DNA of 38,965 bases from Streptomyces mexicanus. Its GTDB lineage: Bacteria > Actinomycetota > Actinomycetes > Streptomycetales > Streptomycetaceae. The stretch is taken from assembly GCF_902506575.1 (NCBI RefSeq), contig NZ_LR732544.1:298152-337116 (forward strand). The letters are read 5' to 3'. The notes beneath the pieces were generated by a model. That model saw only the letters and a program-made list of their open reading frames with translations. It was not told where the DNA came from and ran no database searches. This document shows, one piece after another, positions 16,485 to 23,594 of the stretch; position 1 is the first letter of the stretch; each line of letters opens with the position of its first letter. Position numbers and translations under genes: made by a program.

Positions 16485-17345
16485 ATGCGACGCACACGTC
16501 TGCTGACCGTCCTGCTGGCGGTGCTGGCCCTGTTCACCGCGGGTGCCTCCGCCAGTGCCACCTCCAACCTCCCTGCGCAGCAGGCGGCTTCGGGGGGCTT
16601 CACGGCCGACGCGGTGAAGAAGAAAGGCGTCAGCGCCTGGAACTTCACCGGCGTCACCGACGCACTGCGGGACTCTCAGGTCGGCTGGTACTACGACTGG
16701 GCCACCGATCCGCAGGGCATCTCCGCCCCGTCCGGCGTGGAGTTCGTGCCCATGATCTGGGGTGCCGGCGCCGTGACCGACGCCGATCTCGCCCGTGCCC
16801 GGCAGAGCGGCACCACCCTGCTCGGCTTCAATGAGCCCGACATGGCCGGGCAGGCCGACATGTCCGTCCAGCAGGCCCTCGACCTGTGGCCCCGGCTGCA
16901 GGCCACGGGGATGCGGCTCGGCGCGCCGGCCGTCGCCTACGGCGGCGACACTCCCGGCGGCTGGCTCGACCAGTTCATGCAGGGCGCCCAGTCCCGCGGC
17001 TACCGCGTCGACTTCATCCCCGTGCACTGGTACGGCGCCGACTTCGACCCGGCCCGCGCCACCGAGCAGCTGCGGTCGTACCTCCAGGCCGTCTACGACC
17101 GGTACCACAAGCCGGTCTGGCTGACCGAGTACGCCCTGATCGACTTCTCCTCCGGAACCCCGCGCTACCCCACCCAGGCCCAGCAGGCGGAGTTCGTCCG
17201 GCAGTCCACCACGATGCTCCAGCAGCAGTCGTACGTGGAGCGCTACGCCTGGTTCACGCTGTCCACCAGCCGCGGCGACGGCACGGGCCTGTACGACGGT
17301 GCGACGGCGAACACGGTGGGCGCGGCCTACCGCTCCGCGGGGTGA
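16485..17345 (+). CDS. Secreted glycoside hydrolase, GH128 (beta-1,3-glucanase type)
   Basis: A 286-residue exported hydrolase. The signal peptide is MRRTRLLTVLLAVLALFTAGASASA. A (beta/alpha)8 catalytic domain follows (Glyco_hydro_cc). Landmarks are KKKGVSAWNF, VGWYYDWATDP, FVPMIWGAG, LLGFNEPDM with the likely acid/base Glu117, VDFIPVHWYG, and KPVWLTEYALIDF with the likely nucleophile Glu215. The closing motif is RYAWFTLSTS. GH128 enzymes cleave beta-1,3-glucans of fungal, algal and plant walls. It starts 15 bp after the thaumatin gene with GGGAGGAAGG upstream, so the two are co-transcribed. Confidence 0.93.
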   Translation: MRRTRLLTVLLAVLALFTAGASASATSNLPAQQAASGGFTADAVKKKGVSAWNFTGVTDALRDSQVGWYYDWATDPQGISAPSGVEFVPMIWGAGAVTDADLARARQSGTTLLGFNEPDMAGQADMSVQQALDLWPRLQATGMRLGAPAVAYGGDTPGGWLDQFMQGAQSRGYRVDFIPVHWYGADFDPARATEQLRSYLQAVYDRYHKPVWLTEYALIDFSSGTPRYPTQAQQAEFVRQSTTMLQQQSYVERYAWFTLSTSRGDGTGLYDGATANTVGAAYRSAG

Positions 17346-17428
17346 ACACGACCGTGCCGGTCACGCCCGATGCCGGCCGCAGACGACCCGACAGCACACA
17401 GCACACAGCAAGGGAGACGAAGAGACTC

Positions 17429-17866
17429 ATGCGCCGTATACGTCCGACCGTTCGCTTCGGTGCCGCGGCTGCCGCCGTGTGCGCGCTCGTGGTGGCCGCG
17501 GGCCCGGCCGGGGCCGCCGAGAGCGGAGCCGCGAGCGGGGCCGCCGACACCTGCTGGGCCACTCACTACGGTCCCCAGCCGCCCGGCGCTCTGACCGCGA
17601 GCGGTGAGGTGTTCGACAACAACGCCGACACCGCGGCCACTTCCCTGACCCGGTCGCCCCAGCTGCCGTTCGGCACGCTGGTACGGGTCACCAACGTCGC
17701 GAACGGCGCCTCGCTGGTCGTGCGCATCAACGACCGCGGGACCTTCCAGCAGACGCCCGCGGAGCCGAAGTGCCTGGACCTGACCGACGGTGCGTTCAGC
17801 CGGCTCGGCGGTGTGCTCAACCCGGACCAGGGACACATCGTCGTCACCCAGGAGGTCCTCGGCTGA
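17429..17866 (+). CDS. Secreted RlpA-like double-psi beta-barrel protein (expansin-like)
   Basis: A 145-residue exported protein. The signal peptide is about residues 1-31 (VRFGAAAAAVCALVVAAGPAGAA). A DPBB domain follows: CWATHYGPQPPGALTASGEVFDNNADTAATS, LPFGTLVRVTNVANGASLVVRINDRGTF with the conserved Asp, and CLDLTDGAFSRLGG. RlpA proteins cut denuded peptidoglycan, whereas stand-alone actinobacterial DPBB proteins often resemble expansins that loosen polysaccharide. The neighbours favour the latter, as inference. ATG 17429 has AAGGGAG and GAAGAG upstream. It lies 83 bp after the GH128 gene. Confidence 0.88.
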   Translation: MRRIRPTVRFGAAAAAVCALVVAAGPAGAAESGAASGAADTCWATHYGPQPPGALTASGEVFDNNADTAATSLTRSPQLPFGTLVRVTNVANGASLVVRINDRGTFQQTPAEPKCLDLTDGAFSRLGGVLNPDQGHIVVTQEVLG

Positions 17867-17893
17867 GACGGGCCGCTGGTCTGCCGCGATGCC

Positions 17894-17931
17894 GCCCGGC
17901 GGGAAGGGGCCGTGCTCCCCGCCCGCCGGGC
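17894..17931 (+). terminator. Terminator of the thaumatin/GH128/RlpA operon
   Basis: GCCCGGCGGG (17894-17903) pairs with CCCGCCGGGC (17922-17931), and inside these GGGG (17906-17909) pairs with CCCC (17917-17920). It starts 28 bp after the last stop codon. Confidence 0.7.
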
Positions 17932-17953
17932 GCTTCGCCGCCGTCCCGCCCCG

Positions 17954-17988
17954 CCCGGTCCGCCTGCGCCCGGCGTAGGCGGACCGGG
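17954..17988. terminator. Second hairpin downstream of the operon
   Basis: CCCGGTCCGCCT (17954-17965) is perfectly complementary to 17977-17988, with an 11-nt loop. It is possibly a backup terminator. Confidence 0.5.
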
Positions 17989-18123
17989 TCAGTGGCGGCG
18001 CATGAGCCGCGGCACCCTTGTCCAGCCCCTGACCTCTGGCAGTGTGGTGCACCACAGCGGCATGGTCGGTGACGCCGTCCTCGGCCTGAACGTGCCTGAA
18101 CACCAAGAGCGCTCCCGTCGAGG

Positions 18124-18186
18124 CCGTCAGGTTCGCGCGCCGACGGCGCCGGCCCGTGGACCGGCGCCGTTCTCCGGGCCTGACGG
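18124..18186 (-). terminator. Terminator of the AA10 LPMO gene
   Basis: An inner perfect 10-bp stem, ACGGCGCCGG (18143-18152) with 18161-18170, lies inside an outer pair CCGTCAGG (18124-18131) with 18179-18186. It begins 2 bp from the stop codon of the minus-strand monooxygenase gene. Confidence 0.7.
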
Positions 18187-18187
18187 C

Positions 18188-18877
18188 TCAGGAGAAGTTC
18201 ACGTCACTGCACAGGAAATACGTCTGGTCCATGTGCGACGCCTGCCAGATCGTGTAGACGACGTGCCGGCCGGTCAGGCCAGAGGTGTGCACGTCGATGT
18301 CGTAGTTGTTGCTCGGCGCGTACTTACCGGTCCGGGTCAGCAGTTGCAGGTCGCTCCACCGCAGGGGCTGGGTCGTGGGGTCGAAGCCCTGGCGGGTGAC
18401 GTACACCAGGAAGTAGTCGGCGCCGTGGCTGGCCTGGTCGTACAGGTGCACGGTGAAGTTCGGCGCGACGTTCGTGGTCTTCCAGGGACCGACCGCGTCG
18501 AGGGAGTTGTAGCGCCCGCTCTCGGTGTGGCCGCCGCTGCAGAGCTGGCCGTCGGGGACGACGGCCTGGAAGTTTCCGGCGGAGCCGTTGCGGTACAGGC
18601 CGTTCCAGTTCCACATGGCGTTGGGGTTGTCCTGCCATGCCTGCCAGCACATGGGGTCCTGCTGCGCCATGGCGGGGTTCTGGAAGTCGCTGCCCCAGCG
18701 CTGCCAGCAGCCGTAGTTGCGGGACGCCGGATCCACGACCGAACCGTGGGCCGAGGCGGTCCCGCTCCCGGGGACCAGGGCGATCAGCAGGGCGGCGAGA
18801 ACGCTCAGCAGGAGTGCCGGACGGACACCGAACCGCGCGCGCATTAAGGCATATCCATGACATCTTTCGTGTGACAC
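18188..18877 (-). CDS. AA10 lytic polysaccharide monooxygenase (secreted)
   Basis: About 229 residues. After the signal peptide (hydrophobic part ALLLSVLAALLIALV, cleavage after GTASA) the mature protein starts HGSVVDPASRNYGCW. This places the copper-binding His at the N-terminus. The second histidine-brace residue is the His in YDQASHGADYF (His151 of the precursor). Motifs WQAWQDNPNAMWNWNGLYRNGSAG and GRHVVYTIWQASHMDQTYFLCSDVNF match the Streptomyces clade that oxidises cellulose, some also chitin, as I recall for S. coelicolor LPMO10B. There is no carbohydrate-binding module. I favour GTG 18877 because of GGAAAGAGAGAG upstream; ATG 18844 is an alternative. A CebR-type box lies 80 bp upstream. 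Confidence 0.93.
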   Translation of the reverse strand: MSHERCHGYALMRARFGVRPALLLSVLAALLIALVPGSGTASAHGSVVDPASRNYGCWQRWGSDFQNPAMAQQDPMCWQAWQDNPNAMWNWNGLYRNGSAGNFQAVVPDGQLCSGGHTESGRYNSLDAVGPWKTTNVAPNFTVHLYDQASHGADYFLVYVTRQGFDPTTQPLRWSDLQLLTRTGKYAPSNNYDIDVHTSGLTGRHVVYTIWQASHMDQTYFLCSDVNFS

Positions 18878-18956
18878 GGTCTCTCTCTTTCCACTGTGGG
18901 GGATGTGGACGGGGAGCTTCGGGGGGGGCTTCGTGTGTGGCGCCTTCCTGGACGCC

Positions 18957-18970
18957 TGGGAGCGCTCCCA
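18957..18970. promoter_or_regulatory. CebR/CelR-type operator
   Basis: TGGGAGCGCTCCCA is a perfect 14-bp palindrome identical to the known binding sequence of CebR (Streptomyces) and CelR (Thermobifida), LacI-family repressors released by cellobiose or cellotriose. It lies upstream of the LPMO gene in its promoter region. No cebR gene is in the window. Confidence 0.85.
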
Positions 18971-19075
18971 TCGGTCAGGGTGGCGCGACGGGGCCACGGC
19001 CGCAACACCGGATTGCGCCACTTCCTGTGCGTATCACTCTCTTGCGGCAGTCGGACAGCCCGGACCAAAGGTGTG

Positions 19076-19246
19076 AGCGGGCGGATCACCCAGCATCTCG
19101 AAGCCGACCTCGACCATGTCGCCGTCGGCTTCTCACAGCCCTGGAGCTCCGGTGCCGTCGAGGGCTACGTCAGCCGAATTCAAGATGCTCATGTGCCAGA
19201 TGTTCGGCCGCGAAGGGTAACTCCTGCGCAAACGAGTCCTTTTGGC
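19076..19246 (+). pseudogene. Remnant of an ISL3-family transposase (C-terminal part)
   Basis: Translation around 19085-19180 gives HLEADLDHVAVGF, then WSSGAVEGYVSRI. This matches the conserved ISL3 end in which SSGAVEG-x-VNRIK is typical. One extra base after the Ile codon shifts the frame. The next frame then reads KMLMCQMFGREG, a TAA stop, and LLRKRVLL, again the usual family ending. The 5' portion and IS ends are absent. It is a scar of an old insertion. Confidence 0.7.
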
Positions 19247-19356
19247 GTGTCGGATCGTGGAATCGGACATGGCCGCTGCCGGCGGGGGCAGGAGGAAATG
19301 CCGGTACCGCGCCGACGGTAGGACGCGATACGTGAGCCGAGCCCAGGGAGGCCGGG

Positions 19357-20265
19357 GTGTTCGAGGGGTTCGAGACCGCGCAGATCGACGTCGGTGAGGC
19401 TTGCCTCTACGTCCGCTTCGGTGGGGAGGGTCCGCCGGTGGTGTTGCTGCACGGCCATCCCCGCACCTCGGCGACGTGGCACCGGGTCGCTCCGCTGCTC
19501 GTGCGAGCCGGCCATACGGTGGTCTGTCCTGACCTCCGGGGGTACGGGCGTTCCAGGGGACCGCGCTTCACGGCGGATCACGCGGGCTATTCCAAGCGCG
19601 CGGTTGCCGGGGACGTGGTGACCGTGATGCGCCACCTCGGACACCGCCGGTTCGCGCTTGTCGGGCATGACCGCGGAGGGAGCGTGGCGCTGCGTCTCAC
19701 GCTCGACCACCCCGACACCGTCTCCCAGGTGGTCTTCGCGGACTGCCTGCCGCTGACGGAGCATCTGTCGCGGCTCACCGTCGAGTTCGCCACTCGGTGG
19801 TGGCACTGGTTCTTCTTCGCGCAGCCGGGCATCCCCGAGCGGGTCATCACCGCCGATCCGGACAGTTGGTACCGCGGCGACCGCGAGGCGATGGGACCGG
19901 AGAACTATGACGAGTGGCGGCAGGCCACACGCAATCCCGACGTGGTACGGGCGATGCTCGAGGACTATCGCGCCGGCCTCACCGTCGACCGGCAGCACGA
20001 GGAAGCCGACCGCGCCGCCGGTACGCGCATCGCCTGCCCGACGCTGGTCCTCTGGTCGCTCCAGGACGACCTGGAGGACCTGTACGGAGATCCCCGCGTC
20101 ATCTGGCGCCGGTGGGCCCACGATGTCCGCGGCCACGGCATCGACTCCGGGCATCATGTCGCCGAACAGGCGCCCGAAGCACTGGCTGCTGCACTTACTG
20201 ACTTCCTTGAACCAGGCCCACACCTCGAACGGCGGCCGCGCACGGAGCACCGCCACAAGGGGTGA
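19357..20265 (+). CDS. Alpha/beta hydrolase, fluoroacetate-dehalogenase-like
   Basis: A 302-residue alpha/beta hydrolase. HGHPRTSATWHRVAPLL carries the oxyanion region and PDLRGYGRSRGP the cap-loop signature. VGHDRGG gives an aspartate nucleophile (Asp105), typical of haloalkane or haloacetate dehalogenases and epoxide hydrolases. The cap contains RWWHWFFFAQP and ADPDSWYRGD, which match the His-Trp of FAcD-type enzymes. The base is the His in SGHHVAEQAPEAL. Defluorination versus other ester or epoxide substrates cannot be decided. GTG 19357 has GGGAGG 5 nt upstream. It is convergent with the next TetR gene. Confidence 0.87.
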   Translation: MFEGFETAQIDVGEACLYVRFGGEGPPVVLLHGHPRTSATWHRVAPLLVRAGHTVVCPDLRGYGRSRGPRFTADHAGYSKRAVAGDVVTVMRHLGHRRFALVGHDRGGSVALRLTLDHPDTVSQVVFADCLPLTEHLSRLTVEFATRWWHWFFFAQPGIPERVITADPDSWYRGDREAMGPENYDEWRQATRNPDVVRAMLEDYRAGLTVDRQHEEADRAAGTRIACPTLVLWSLQDDLEDLYGDPRVIWRRWAHDVRGHGIDSGHHVAEQAPEALAAALTDFLEPGPHLERRPRTEHRHKG

Positions 20266-20467
20266 GCCGGAAACAGATGGCCGCAGCACTGTCACCCGGC
20301 ATGCGCACACCACAGGAAGTGGACCAGAGCCCGCACCAGCAGGCGCAGCCATGAGACTCACCAGGCGTTCACTGATCCCTGCGGCCCGGGTGAGGCGGGC
20401 CACCGACGTGCCCGCGGCCCGGCTGCGCGGGGGCAGGGGGCCAGAGCCCAGTCGCCTCGACCCGGGC

Positions 20468-21085
20468 TCAGGCCGGCCGGGCGGTGGGCCGGAGGCCGTC
20501 CATGAGGAGGGTCAGCAGGCGGTCGGCCTTGGCTCGATGCTTGGGCTGGGGGGCCACGGTGAAGATGCCGATGAGGGAGGCGGCGATGTCGTCGGCGGTG
20601 ACGTCGGGGCGGAGGTCACCCGCCGTGCGGCCGGCGTCGAGGATCGTGGTGATGGCGGCCAGTAGCTCGCTGCGGGTCTGGGCGTGGGCGATCTCGCCCG
20701 ACTCGATCATGACGAGCAGCGTGTCGAGCATGCCGTTCTTGGTGGCGATCCACTCGCCGAACAGGTCCATCCAGTGCCGCATCGCCGCAGCGGGGGGCAT
20801 CTGGCTGAGCAGTTCGCGGGCGCCGGTCGTCAGTCGTGCGACCTGGTCCCGGTAGACGGCGTCGACCAGCGACTCGCGGGTGGGGAAGTGGCGGTAGAGC
20901 GTGGCGATGCCGACTCCGGCCTCGCGGGCGATGGCACGCATCGACGGCTCGGCGTCAGCCGACCCGAAGACACGGGTCGCCACCGCGAGCAACTGGTCGC
21001 GGTTGCGGGTTGCGTCCGCCCGTGACGGCGTGCGCGTCTCCGCAGCAGAAACGGAGCGCGCTCCGGTTGTGTTACGGTCCTCCAT
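20468..21085 (-). CDS. TetR family transcriptional regulator
   Basis: A 205-residue TetR repressor. The HTH is SMRAIAREAGVGIATLYRHFPTRESLVDAVY. The C-terminal part (WMDLFGEWIATKNGMLDTLL, IAASLIGIFTVAPQPKHRAKADRLLTLLMDGLRP) is that of the SbtR-like TetR_C group. The start ATG 21083-21085 sits next to a perfect operator. It is divergent from a quinone oxidoreductase-like gene, an association seen often; the pair likely responds to an electrophile or drug. It probably regulates itself as well, because a second operator lies within its own 5' coding region. Confidence 0.9.
   Translation of the reverse strand: MEDRNTTGARSVSAAETRTPSRADATRNRDQLLAVATRVFGSADAEPSMRAIAREAGVGIATLYRHFPTRESLVDAVYRDQVARLTTGARELLSQMPPAAAMRHWMDLFGEWIATKNGMLDTLLVMIESGEIAHAQTRSELLAAITTILDAGRTAGDLRPDVTADDIAASLIGIFTVAPQPKHRAKADRLLTLLMDGLRPTARPA
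21049..21068. promoter_or_regulatory. Second TetR operator, inside the TetR coding start
   Basis: AAACGGA (21049-21055), a 6-bp spacer, and TCCGGTT (21062-21068). It is identical to the main operator except for one base, and its centre lies 39 bp away. Confidence 0.6.
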
Positions 21086-21087
21086 GC

Positions 21088-21107
21088 AAACGGAGCATAG
21101 TCCGTTT
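21088..21107. promoter_or_regulatory. TetR operator between regulator and oxidoreductase
   Basis: AAACGGA (21088-21094), spacer GCATAG, and TCCGTTT (21101-21107) form a perfect inverted repeat in the 58-bp divergent intergenic region. Confidence 0.75.
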
Positions 21108-21143
21108 CGTGTGTTCCCTCGGTCCCCAAGGAGACAGGCGTAC

Positions 21144-22100
21144 ATGCAGGAACAGAGTGATCGACCGCCGGTGGGCGGGAGCAGGGCGGTCCGTCTGGAT
21201 GCGTTCGGCGGCCCGGAAGTCCTGGACCTCCGTGAGGTTCCCGCTCCGCAGGCCGGCTCGGGACAGATCCGTGTGCGGGTCACCGCCGCCGGCCTCAACC
21301 CCATGGACTGGATCATGACCGCCGACGCGGACACCGCCGCCCGGTTCGGCTTGAGCCTCCCGGCCGGGTTCGGGACCGACTACGCGGGCGTGGTCGACCA
21401 GGTGGGTGACGGGGTGTCCGGTTTCGCGCCGGGTGACCGGGTGTTCGGGAGCGCCCTGTCCCGGGCGGTCGCCGACTTCGTGGTGATCGACCCGGCCGGG
21501 TCGATCGCGGCGAACGAGGCCTATCACACCCCCGACGGCGTCGACGACCGCACCGCCGCCACCCTCGCGATCGCCGGCCGCACGGCATCCGCCGCACTCG
21601 CCGTGGTCGATCCCGGCCCGGACGACACCGTGCTGATCGGCGGCGCGGCGGGCGGGGTCGGGGTCTTCGCCGTCCAGCTGGCCCGGATCGCCGGAGCGCG
21701 GGTGATCGGGACAGGGTCGGCGGCATCGTCCGACTACCTGCGCGATCTCGGGGCTGAGCCGGTCGTCTACGGCGACGGGCTGGCCGACCGGGTCCGAGCC
21801 CTGGCTCCGGGCGGTGTCACCGCCGCCGTGGACCTGCACGGGACGGAGACCGTGCACGCCGCAAGGGAGCTCGGTGTCCCGGACGGCCGCATCTGCACCA
21901 TCGCCGCCCAGGTCGACGGCGTACCGACGGCCAACGGTGCGAACGCGGCTCTGGGGGCCCTGGAAGAGATCGCCCGCCTGGTCGCGGAGGGCCGACTCCG
22001 GGTGCCTGTCGCGGCGAGCTTCCCGGTCGAGCAGATCCGCCGCGCGGTCGAGCTCCAGGCCGGGCGGCACGTACACGGCAAGGTCGTGATCGACCTCTAG
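21144..22100 (+). CDS. NADP-dependent quinone oxidoreductase-like protein (MDR superfamily)
   Basis: A 318-residue zinc-independent medium-chain reductase. The N-terminal GroES-like domain has AVRLDAFGGPEVLDLREVPAPQAGSGQIRVRVTAAGLNPMDW and GTDYAGVVDQVGDGVSGFAPGDRVFG. The Rossmann domain has VLIGGAAGGVGVFAVQLARIAGARVIGTGSAAS. The C-terminal ending AVELQAGRHVHGKVVIDL is typical. It reduces quinones, enones or similar electrophiles with NADPH. ATG 21144 has AAGGAG upstream. It is under the divergent TetR regulator through the AAACGGA operators. Confidence 0.92.
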   Translation: MQEQSDRPPVGGSRAVRLDAFGGPEVLDLREVPAPQAGSGQIRVRVTAAGLNPMDWIMTADADTAARFGLSLPAGFGTDYAGVVDQVGDGVSGFAPGDRVFGSALSRAVADFVVIDPAGSIAANEAYHTPDGVDDRTAATLAIAGRTASAALAVVDPGPDDTVLIGGAAGGVGVFAVQLARIAGARVIGTGSAASSDYLRDLGAEPVVYGDGLADRVRALAPGGVTAAVDLHGTETVHAARELGVPDGRICTIAAQVDGVPTANGANAALGALEEIARLVAEGRLRVPVAASFPVEQIRRAVELQAGRHVHGKVVIDL

Positions 22101-22290
22101 ATCTGCAGCGACCTCACAATGGAGCAGAGGGTCGACCTGATCGTCGCCATGGCCAAGATCAGTGAATCTCCCGAGTACCTGCAGCCTCTCTCCGAAACCG
22201 CACTGGCGGGCCTGCGCGCTCCCCGGGCCCAGGGTCAGTGGTCCGAGATCATCGGAGAGGCGTCCGCAGCCGCCGGCGCCCGACGCACGC

Positions 22291-22815
22291 TCAGCAGTCG
22301 AACACCGACCAGCAGATGTCGTTGCGCAGTCGCTGATCGTCAACTACGAGCTCGCGAATCGCCTCCGGAAGCCGGTCGCGCTGCCATTGGCACTCGAGTC
22401 GCCCTGCCGCCTCACTCTCGCCTTTCGGTGCGGCAGCCCGTGCGGCCTTGATCGCATAGGCCGCCGCACCGAGCTCGTGTGCGGCGACATGCGCGACGAC
22501 TGCGGCCTGGCCGGCGGCGTAAGCGGCATGTCATGCCGCGCCGCGCAGATCTCGTGCCGCGCCCATGGCATGGCCGCCTGCCGCGCGGGCCTGCATCATC
22601 TTCACCTCACCACGCGCCCAGGCGCGGGCATGCTCAATGGCTTGGCGCGGCCGTGGATCCTCAGGCCGTGCCGACTCGAAGAGGTGAAGGACGTGCTCAG
22701 CGCAAGCTGCCGCCCAAAGGGCCAGGAGACGGTGATCCACATCAGTGAGGGTCCCACCGCGGCGGATCGTCACGAAGCGAGGATCCCTGACCTCCGGGAG
22801 GATCACTGGTGGCAT
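22291..22815 (-). pseudogene. Putative immunity protein (Imm5-like) with one nonsense codon
   Basis: Reading from ATG 22815 (MPPVILPEVRDPRFVTIRRGGTLTDVDHRLLALWAAACAEHVLHLF) gives a helical, Ala-rich protein that I recognise as a 'putative immunity protein' common in streptomycetes. After ARDLRGAA the frame has TGA at 22531-22533, then continues in the same frame as HAAYAAGQAAVVAHVAAHELGAAAYAIKAARAAAP to a proper stop at 22291, giving 174 codons. Only the one codon interrupts it; an Arg (CGA) is expected there. AGGAAGGA precedes the start. No partner toxin is seen nearby. Either a true mutation or a sequencing error. Confidence 0.8.
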
Positions 22816-22908
22816 TCCTTCCTGTCGGCATCCGTCCCGCACCCGAGGACGCGCACCAGGGACCTTGCATCCCGAAGCTAAAGGCTGCGAACCCGGCGGT
22901 CCTGGCTG

Positions 22909-23236
22909 TCACTTCCCCGCCGCGCCGGACTCCCTGCGGATGGATTCCTGGTAGGCATCCGCGTAGGTGGGAGAGTCTTTGATCAAATCGTCGCAGAACG
23001 CGGCGACGTCCGTGCCGATGAGTTCCACCACTCCCTTGCCCGCGGCGACGCCCTCCTCGAAGAAGTCGACGATTCCAGGAAGGAGGGGGCCATCGGACAG
23101 GCCGACCGGTCCGACCTTGAAGAGGTACTTCTGCATCTCCTTTGTAGACGATCCGGTAGTCGGGCGGGAGTGCCTTGACGCGGGCCTGGTGCGCCCGCCA
23201 CTGTTTCTTGCCTTCGATGATGTCTTGGATGCTCAC
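22909..23236 (-). pseudogene. DUF1048 family protein, frameshifted
   Basis: The frame from GTG 23236 reads MSIQDIIEGKKQWRAHQARVKALPPDYRIVYK and then loses homology. The family continuation (MQKYLFKVGPVGLSDGPLLPGIVDFFEEGVAAGKGVVELIGTDVAAFCDDLIKDSPTYADAYQESIRRE) is found in another frame down to 22909. Removing one G from the AAAGGAG run at about 23139 restores a continuous 108-residue DUF1048 protein. DUF1048 proteins are small, helical and of unknown function, often in tandem behind PadR regulators as here. Confidence 0.8.
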
Positions 23237-23237
23237 G

Positions 23238-23594
23238 TCAGCCTCCCAGGCGGCTCAGTTTCCTTGCGACGTTCCTGTTCAACTGCTCGCGCCACCGGTC
23301 GCGATAGGTCCGGGCCCCTGCTCCGCCCGCCAGCGCCGTGCAGAAGCCCCCGACGTCGTCACCGAGCACCTCGTGGACGCTCTGCCCGTCCGCCGCGGCC
23401 ACTTCGAGCAGCCCCAGGGCGGCGTCGAGGATTGGGATCAGGTTGCGGCCGGTGAAGTCCCCGTAGGGGAAGAGGTGGGCGATGATCTGCCCCCACGCCG
23501 CCCGGTGGTCGTCCGGCAGGACCGCGGCCCGAGCCTCGAACGCCTTCCATTGCCTGGTGAGATCGCTGCCGGTGATCTTCTCCCAGAAGTTCAT
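23238..23594 (-). CDS. DUF1048 family protein
   Basis: A 118-residue helical protein: MNFWEKITGSDLTRQWKAFEARAAVLPDDHRAAWGQIIAHLFPYGDFTGRNLIPILDAALGLLEVAAADGQSVHEVLGDDVGGFCTAL. It is the paralogue of the broken DUF1048 gene that starts 2 bp further on. The pattern of a short N-terminal helix, WGQI-x-x-HLFP, DAALGLLE and GDDVGGFC is shared with DUF1048. It is probably co-transcribed with the PadR regulator, whose canonical stop would overlap this ATG as ATGA. Function unknown. Confidence 0.82.
   Translation of the reverse strand: MNFWEKITGSDLTRQWKAFEARAAVLPDDHRAAWGQIIAHLFPYGDFTGRNLIPILDAALGLLEVAAADGQSVHEVLGDDVGGFCTALAGGAGARTYRDRWREQLNRNVARKLSRLGG

Larger units (their letters stand above)
17867..18187. 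other. Intergenic region between convergent genes, with three hairpins
   Basis: No ORF of coding character is seen. Three separate inverted repeats occupy it (17894-17931, 17954-17988, 18124-18186). A GAGCGCTC core at 18107-18114 is not in a promoter position. Confidence 0.65.
18878..19356. other. Intergenic region: LPMO promoter and transposase remnant
   Basis: The left half carries the LPMO control region with the CebR-type box (18957-18970). The right half holds a short decayed ISL3 transposase end (about 19076-19246). No intact gene is seen. Confidence 0.65.

Noticed and set aside
18107..18114. GAGCGCTC core as a third CebR-type site
   Set aside because: The flanks are not symmetric and it lies between convergent gene ends, not in a promoter.
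22119..22290. Possible short plus-strand gene after the quinone oxidoreductase (MEQRVDLIVAMAKISESPEYLQPL)
   Set aside because: No ribosome site and no recognised family. The frame runs on into the antisense of the immunity-like gene.
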